NCBI GenBank assembly: GCA_963575745.1
Contig: CAUYUJ010010402.1
Coordinates: 52,501-116,500 of the forward strand
Direction of reading: 5' to 3'
DNA length: 64,000 nt
Source: Prorocentrum cordatum
Taxonomy: Eukaryota > Sar > Dinophyceae > Prorocentrales > Prorocentraceae
Shown one piece after another: positions 58,867-64,000 of this stretch. The first letter of the stretch is position 1; each line of letters begins with the position of its first letter. Below the pieces are notes generated by a model. That model had not been told where the DNA came from, made no database searches, and saw only the letters and a program-made list of their open reading frames with translations. The position numbers were made by a program, and so were the translations under genes.

Positions 58867-59299
58867 GTGAATCGGCACACGCTGAGATGGATTAGGATCG
58901 GGCTGGGCGAAAGGGGGGAATAGCGAAGGGGGGGGTGAGAATCGGCTCACGTAGCTGGTTTTCCCGGCGCCTCCTGGCGCCGGGAGGCGCCCATGTATCG
59001 AGGAATGGGCCCATCGGCGGGGCCGAAACCAGCTGCATGCAGCAGATTTCGTACCCCCCCTTTCCCTACCCCCCCCTTTCCTTCGGCCCGATAGGAATCT
59101 GTGGATCTGGCGCGTGGAACGTAGCCCCCGAAAACGCGAGGCCCGTGCCGCCCAATCTGGTGACGCGCCGCGCCGACGCTGCGTGGAAGCGAGCGCCAGT
59201 CGCTATTCCACGCGCCTTACGCCACGCTTGCATGCATTTGTTTTGACTCCTCCTCCAGCGCTCCTGCTCCTCCCCTCCTTCCGAGGAGGGCAAAGAGGA
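58867..59299. other. Unassigned, small hairpin
   Basis: CCCGGCGCCTCC and GGCGCCGGGAGGCGCC near 58960-58992 form a compact hairpin. TACCCCCCCTTTCC is repeated twice near 59050-59085. No gene. Confidence 0.4.
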
Positions 59300-59650
59300 G
59301 AACAAGATAAGAAGGAGGAAGAGGAGGAGGAGGAGGAGGAGGAGAAGCGAGGGAGGAGGAGAACAAGGCGAGGGAGGAGGAGGAGGAGAAGGAGCCAGGG
59401 AGGAGGGCGACAAGGAGAACAAGGCGAGAGGAGGAGGAAGTGGGCGAAGAGGAGAACAAGGCGAGAAAAGGAGGAGTAGGAGGAGTAGGAGTAGGAGTAG
59501 GAGTAGGAACAGGAGTAGGAGAAGGAAACGGGGGAGGAGGAGGAGGAGGAGGAGGAGGAGGAGGAGGAGGAGGAGGAGGAGGAGGAGGAGGAGGGAGGAG
59601 GAGGAGGAGGAGGAGGAGGAGGAGGAGGAGGAGGAGGAGGGGGAGGAGAG
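59300..59650. repeat. GGA tract with GAACAAGGCGAGG steps
   Basis: GAGAACAAGGCGAG recurs near 59360, 59415 and 59450 (about every 35-60 bases), then AGGAGTAGGAGTAGG, then clean GGA repeats at 59530-59640. Confidence 0.85.
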
Positions 59651-59879
59651 GCCCCACTGAGCGATTTCTGGTGCCGCGCCCACGCTCTGAAGGATGCCGC
59701 TCGCAACTTCCCTGCACAGATCAGTACGCTTTTCTGTTTAGCACCGTGCCCGTTGCGTCCCCTTGTCGCCCACGCGCATCGAAGATGTCGGCGACTGGAG
59801 CTTCTGTCGCACTACGCCTGCGTCCGCCTTCGGGCACAGTGCGGCGGCCACCACTACGGTCTCTTCCTCCTCCTTCACC
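59651..59879. other. Short unassigned spacer
   Basis: GC-rich spacer between purine and pyrimidine tracts; no gene. Confidence 0.35.
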
Positions 59880-59927
59880 TCCTCATACTTCTCCTCCTCC
59901 TCCTTCTCCTCCTCCTCCTCCTCCTCC

Positions 59928-59966
<39 letters not shown>

Positions 59967-60015
59967 GCATCATCATCATCAGCATCATCATCATCATCAT
60001 CATCATCATCTTAAA

Positions 60016-60071
<56 letters not shown>

Positions 60072-60349
60072 GCATCAGCATCACCATCATCACCTTCACA
60101 ACCACCAACACCATCACCACCGTCGCCACCACCATCACCACCACCGGCCTTCACCATCACCATCACCATCATCACAAAATCGGAAACTATGATCACCGTC
60201 ATAATCATCAGCAGCACCATCACCATCACCATGATCATCAGAATCATCATCATCAACAACATCATAATCATCATGGTCATCAGCATCAGCATCAACAGCA
60301 TCGACAACAGCATCAACATCAGCATCAGCCTCATCACCAGTCTTGTCAG

Positions 60350-60393
<44 letters not shown>

Positions 60394-60440
60394 GTATCAT
60401 CATGAGTACCATCATCGTCATCGTCATCATCAGCATGACC
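59880..60440. repeat. CTC then CAT trinucleotide tract
   Basis: CTC repeats (59878-59928) switch sharply into ATC/CATCAT repeats that run, with CAC, CAG and CAA variants, to about 60440. The His, Ile and Met strings in overlapping frames are artefacts. Confidence 0.95.
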
Positions 60441-61765
60441 ACCAACACCATCACCATCACAATCACCATGACCCTCGTCCCTCATCTCCCCATCCTCATC
60501 CTCCTCCCTCAAATCTACCCTCTGTCGCTGTCGCAGGTTGGCGTAGCGGGACTGTCTCCTCTCCTATCTTTCCCTCCTCCTGCCATTCCTCCCCACCGTT
60601 CTTCATTGTTCCTTAGATCCAGTGTGGAGCCTTGCTCTCTCCATGGCCTGTTCCGTTGCGGCGACGGGGGAAGGTGCGGTGATCCCTCTGTCCCCATACT
60701 TCCTCCTCCTCGTCCCCCTCCTCCTCCTCCTCCTCCTCCTCCTCCTCCTCCTCCTCCTCCTCCTCATTTATGCCTTCAGCGGTAATGCAGGCGGTCCTGC
60801 ACGCTTACCCCACCTACGAGACAAACGTTTACGAACACACACTGGCGGTAATGTCAAAGGTCTTGTCCTCAGACTTCCCCCGCTCACCTGTCTTCGCCGT
60901 ATAACCGCTGTTATCTACGTCTATTCCTTCGTCTCCGTGTCTGCCTCGGTTCTGAACCTCGTCTTGTCCGCGTGGCCGTTAGACCTCGGGAACGGGGCTG
61001 CTCTGGACTCGGACGGGGTCATAACTGGGTACGTCCACGATCCTAGGTCCCCATCCAGGGATCCAGGAAACGACCGTTTAGGTTGACACAAAGCTCCTCA
61101 AGACCGATCGGCCGGTGTCACCCTTGGGAAACGACCACCTCTACCTCCGTAATCTCCCGCACACGCTCCGCCGGCATCCCATGATGACCGAAAAGCGGGA
61201 AACGTTTTCGGGTCACTTGAAGACCGAACTATGTTGCACCCCCCGTGGGGCGGACAGACCGTGCCCCCCCCCTGGGAACGCACATTGGTGCTTGATTCTG
61301 GTTTGGTGCATTTTGCCGGCACCCGTGTTGGCACAACATGGGGCTCGCATTTGCACACATTGCTGTCACACATCATGCTTGGGCCCATATTGCGGGTCCC
61401 CAGAATATACACCACCCCCACGTCGTTTCCTCAATCTTCCTCCACCCTCATCTTCCTCTCCTCCTTCCTGGGGGAGGGAGGTACGGTCAACCAGAGGCAT
61501 TTCCCAGCCACCCCCCCCCCGCCCCTTGGGGGCTTGAACGGCCATCCTCCCTCCTCCTCCTCCTCCCCCTCTTCCTCCTCCTCCTGGGCATTCCTGGGGG
61601 GACATTCCTGGGGGGGTCCTGGGCCGTCTTGTGGAAGCCTCGGTGGGCCCGTCCGTGCGGGGGGCGGGAGTGGTGGGGGGGGGAGGGTGGCTGGGAAATG
61701 TCCTTGGTTGCCGCGACGGGGGAGGGAGGGGATGAAGGAGGTGGTGGTGGTGGTGTATATCTTTG
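60441..61765. other. Unassigned, one CTC run
   Basis: A CTC run lies at 60705-60768. Frames across 60620-61086 and 61340-61800 are long but built on repeat strings or run into the F5 element, and have no motif. Poly-C runs lie near 61264 and 61513. GTGGTGGTGGTGG at 61740. No gene called. Confidence 0.45.
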
Positions 61766-61976
61766 TTTGGACGCCCGAAATGGGTACGGAAAAATAGGTA
61801 CAATGCCCCACAACAAATGTTGTCCCAAACCAACAGCGGCCGCTTTTGGGCAGGCGGCCTCCTGTCTCAAATGGACACAGGCCGCGGCGGCGTGGACAGC
61901 GAATCCTGTGCAGAATGAACAAGAACTGCTGTTGGGCATTGTACCCTTTCTTTCCGTACCCATGTCGGGCGTCCAG
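61766..61976. mobile_element. F5 inverted-repeat element, best copy
   Basis: The left end TTTGGACGCCCGAAATGGG, TACGGAAAAAT mirrors the right end TTTCCGTACCCATGTCGGGC, GTCCA. The body CAACAAATGTTGTCCC, GACACAGGCCGCGGCGGCG and TGCTGTTGGGCATTGTACCC matches the 32.94-kb copy closely. About 211 bases. Confidence 0.8.
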
Positions 61977-63410
61977 ACTTTGGGCCCCGCAATCGCTCGT
62001 CGTCCTTTCGTGATGGGACAACTGGCCCACACGCGTGGGCCCCCCCGTCACGGTGCCACGAGGCGCGGAGGCAGCTGCCACAGGCTGTGCGCTACACGCA
62101 TGCCACCCACCACTACCAGGTGGCAACATCGAGCACCCATCTCAAGCGTGGAAGAGCCCAAGTGCCCCATCCGATTCCAAAAAGGTGATGCCTATCCTCG
62201 AGGGCGTCAGCACTACACCGCTACCCTCCTCATGCCTCTTCCCTCTCTGCCAACCCTCATCATCATGCTGCTCATGCCCCACGGTGCCTCCGCGGAGAAG
62301 CCGATGCGACTCGCCAGCCACTCGTACGCCGCGATCGGGGACAGACCGAAGCCGAAACCCATGCCGCCGCGTGCGTCGTCGCACACCTTCAGCGAATGAC
62401 AAAGCGGAGGAGGATGGCGAGGAATATGCAAAAGAAGGAAGGGGGGATGAGGAGAGAGACGGCTGACTGTCTGACTGACGCGCCCAGACCCAATGAGAAC
62501 ATCGAACACTGCGGTCACAATCGCTGCAAAAGCCCGCGTCGTTCGTCCGAGAAGGAGGCTCAATCGCAAACGCTCTTCCGCAGCCAAAATCAGACCAGAG
62601 GATCTGGAGGGGCACGAGGAGAAACTATGATGAGGAAAGAGGAGTGGGAGAGGAAGACGTGGAGGAAGAAGACGAATAGGGCGGGAAGGAAGAGTAGCAG
62701 CACGAATACTTAGGAATGAAGCAGGACAGAGGAGGGGAGAATTTGTTTGGGAAGCCCCGTTCTCCATCAGCTCAGCTACTTCAGCAGTGACTATCCGATG
62801 TGCAAGCCTCCATGCGCGAGCAGGTACGTGCAAAGCAGACGCGGGTGTCAGAGCAGTCGCAGCACGCATGGGAAGGACGCACCTGGAGGTGCGGTCAGGT
62901 TGTCATGTGTTGTTTTGAGATTTGGGGAAAGGGGGCTCTGGATGAAAACTGGTGTAGTCGTAGCCAGTGCTCAGTGCGCCCGACCCCTTTGTAGTGTGCA
63001 ACGCCATGGTTGTCATGAGCAGGGAGTCAGCACTTAACGCGCAGTGAATGGCGAATGGCGGGTCCGTGTAGGAAACACTTGGGCAGCAGGCAAATCGTCG
63101 GGCGCAGGAGCGGCGGGTAACGCGTGGCGTGGTGGATACGTGTGCAGCGGGCAGCTCAAAAATCGTGAGCGGCTGGTGGCCAATGGCTAACGCGTAACAC
63201 CCCGCGTCAACCATCCATTGTTGTCGTCGGCGGATGGGCAGATGGACTGCTCCAGCGATGTGGCACTAGTGGGACACACGAAACGCGAATGAAGCCGCAG
63301 GGCGCGGGAGCAGAAAGGAGGGCCGGCGCGGGCGGGAGGGAGACGAAACCCGACCCGCTCAGAGCAGGGCCAGGCCGCGGCGGGCCAGGCCGCGTCCACC
63401 AGCCAATGAC
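61977..63410. other. Unassigned, no gene seen
   Basis: Mixed sequence with a purine-rich section (62400-62715). Frames reach about 200 codons on the minus strand (62213-62869) but carry no recognisable motif and are Arg/Ser/Pro-rich. GCGAATGGCGGG- and AACGCGT-type words repeat near 63050-63200. Confidence 0.4.
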
Positions 63411-63572
63411 CGTCGGTCGGAAGAAGTAGGCAGACACACATGACGCAAGAAGGCGTCGGAAGCAGGTGGGATCTCCGCCCGCACCCCCTGACGAGGAGAA
63501 AAAAGTAAAGAACCCGATCCCTGAAGCAAGAGGGCGCGAATCCATAACTAAAGTTACCTACTCTCAGCTAGG
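63411..63572. mobile_element. F3 short inverted-repeat element, copy 6
   Basis: The left end CGTCGGTCGGAAGAAGTAGG, inner words TGACGCAAGAAGGCGTCGGA and AAGCAAGAGGGCGCGAA, and right end TTACCTACTCTCAGCTAGG keep the family plan. It lies at the 3' side of the KOW gene, overlapping its apparent stop. Confidence 0.6.
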
Positions 63573-64000
63573 CGGCGCGCCCCGGGGGGGAAGTGTGAGA
63601 GAGAGAGAGAGAGAGAACAACGCCGATGCGGCGAGATCCCCCGTCGCCGCCATGGCGGCCAGGGGGCGGGAGCCCTCAGAAGAGCTCGAAGACGACGAGG
63701 CCAAGCGGGAGGGGGACGCTGTCGTCGACGGCATTGAGGGGGAGGACGGCCGTGCTCGGGCACGGCACTATCGCCCTCCCCCAGCCCTCCGAAAGCCGCG
63801 CGCGCACCAGCAGCAGCTTCGTGCTCAACGTTGTCGAAGGGCTCGAAGTTGACCGCACCACGGCCACGGAGCCGAACTCGGACGAACGTCGTACTGCTGC
63901 CGATGACGCTGCCCGCACGCCCAGCGTACTTGCCCGTCATGACGCGGACGAACTCGCCCTCCTTCCAGGCTCGAGAGACCGCCACCGCCGCAGGCCGCGC
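63554..64000 (-). CDS. KOW-domain protein, N-terminal side beyond window
   Basis: The minus-strand frame is open from the window edge. It reads RAWKEGEFVRVMTGKYAGRA and GSVIGSSTTFVRVRLRGRG, a KOW motif (GE-VRV--GKYAG--G-V) as in ribosomal protein L24/L26, NusG/Spt5 and related RNA- or nucleoprotein-binding proteins. The text to about 63840 (VNFEPFDNVEHEAA) still looks like protein. Further on it turns Pro/Arg-rich and crosses a GA microsatellite (63598-63617), so the real exon may end before that. The stop at 63554 lies inside an F3 element. Which KOW protein this is cannot be told from the fragment. Confidence 0.5.
   Translation of the reverse strand, partial: ARPAAVAVSRAWKEGEFVRVMTGKYAGRAGSVIGSSTTFVRVRLRGRGAVNFEPFDNVEHEAAAGARAAFGGLGEGDSAVPEHGRPPPQCRRRQRPPPAWPRRLRALLRAPAPWPPWRRRGISPHRRCSLSLSLSHFPPGARRLAESR

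Noticed and set aside
59753-60785. His/Ile/Met-rich frames
   Set aside because: Translations of the CAT trinucleotide tract.
61338-62399. A 353-codon plus-strand frame
   Set aside because: It runs through CTC repeats and the whole F5 element; no recognisable domain.

Overview
The window looks like nuclear DNA of a dinoflagellate, possibly a GC-rich one such as Prorocentrum. This is inference from four things. (1) The DNA is GC-rich, gene-poor and crowded with simple repeats and short inverted-repeat elements. (2) A PPR-like reading frame carries the SYSA-IRACEKGK wording seen in dinoflagellate PPR families. (3) A mitochondrial carrier gene has no introns. (4) Four different non-LTR retroelements are present, two of them with the GDW endonuclease and F(I)PKP-RPIG reverse transcriptase wording common in these genomes. 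No trans-spliced leader, rRNA, tRNA or CRISPR array was seen.

Layout. 0.1-5.3 kb: decayed retroelement A on the minus strand (ORF1-like zinc/coiled-coil region, endonuclease, reverse transcriptase). 5.3-15 kb: simple-sequence tracts and short inverted-repeat elements. 15.1-19.4 kb: retroelement C on the plus strand (endonuclease, reverse transcriptase, Cys/His segment, RNase H), with one small transposon inserted. 19.5-20.2 kb: AGCAT-type satellite. 20.3-20.8 kb: an exon-like protein segment. 21-33 kb: a dense cemetery of small palindromic elements, ending in a nested palindrome of about 1.16 kb (32.44-33.60 kb). 33.9-35.2 and 36.8-37.9 kb: two copies of a composite element carrying an 89-bp satellite. 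39.2-40.8 kb: PPR-like gene on the minus strand. 44.1-45.2 kb: mitochondrial carrier on the minus strand, the best host gene here. 46.3-49.2 kb: LINE D (plus). 49.65-51.29 kb: 160-bp satellite. 52.6-57.4 kb: retroelement E (plus), with a long uninterrupted reverse transcriptase frame. 57.9-60.8 kb: CTC, GGA and CAT tracts. 63.55-64.0 kb: start of a KOW-domain gene running off the edge on the minus strand.

Short inverted-repeat families are labelled here by my own names, from their end sequences: F1 (CATCGCTCGGACGT ends, six copies), F2 (GGCGCTCCGCGCGGA hairpin, up to six copies plus fragments), F3 (GGTCGGAAGAAGTAGG, six), F4 (GACCCGGGTC-rich, three plus one diverged), F5 (TGGACGCCCGAAATGGG, three), F6 (TA-CAGTCGGGGCC, two), F7 (GTCGGGCATGTCC, two to four), F8 (TA-CAGTSGAGRCC, three), F9 (TA-CAGTCGACCCG, two), F10 (TCGGCGGCGAGCG, three), F11 (tentative, two). 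None has coding capacity. F6, F8 and F9 begin with CAGT next to TA, which is the usual end and target of Tc1/mariner elements, so they look like MITEs of that superfamily. One F1 copy sits inside an F9 copy, and an uninterrupted F9 copy elsewhere in the window shows the empty site. One F6 copy sits in retroelement C, and removing it exactly restores the reading frame.

The host genes do not form a pathway. The story of the window is mobile-element layering. Positions of repeats are hand-read to within a few bases, and no similarity search was possible.
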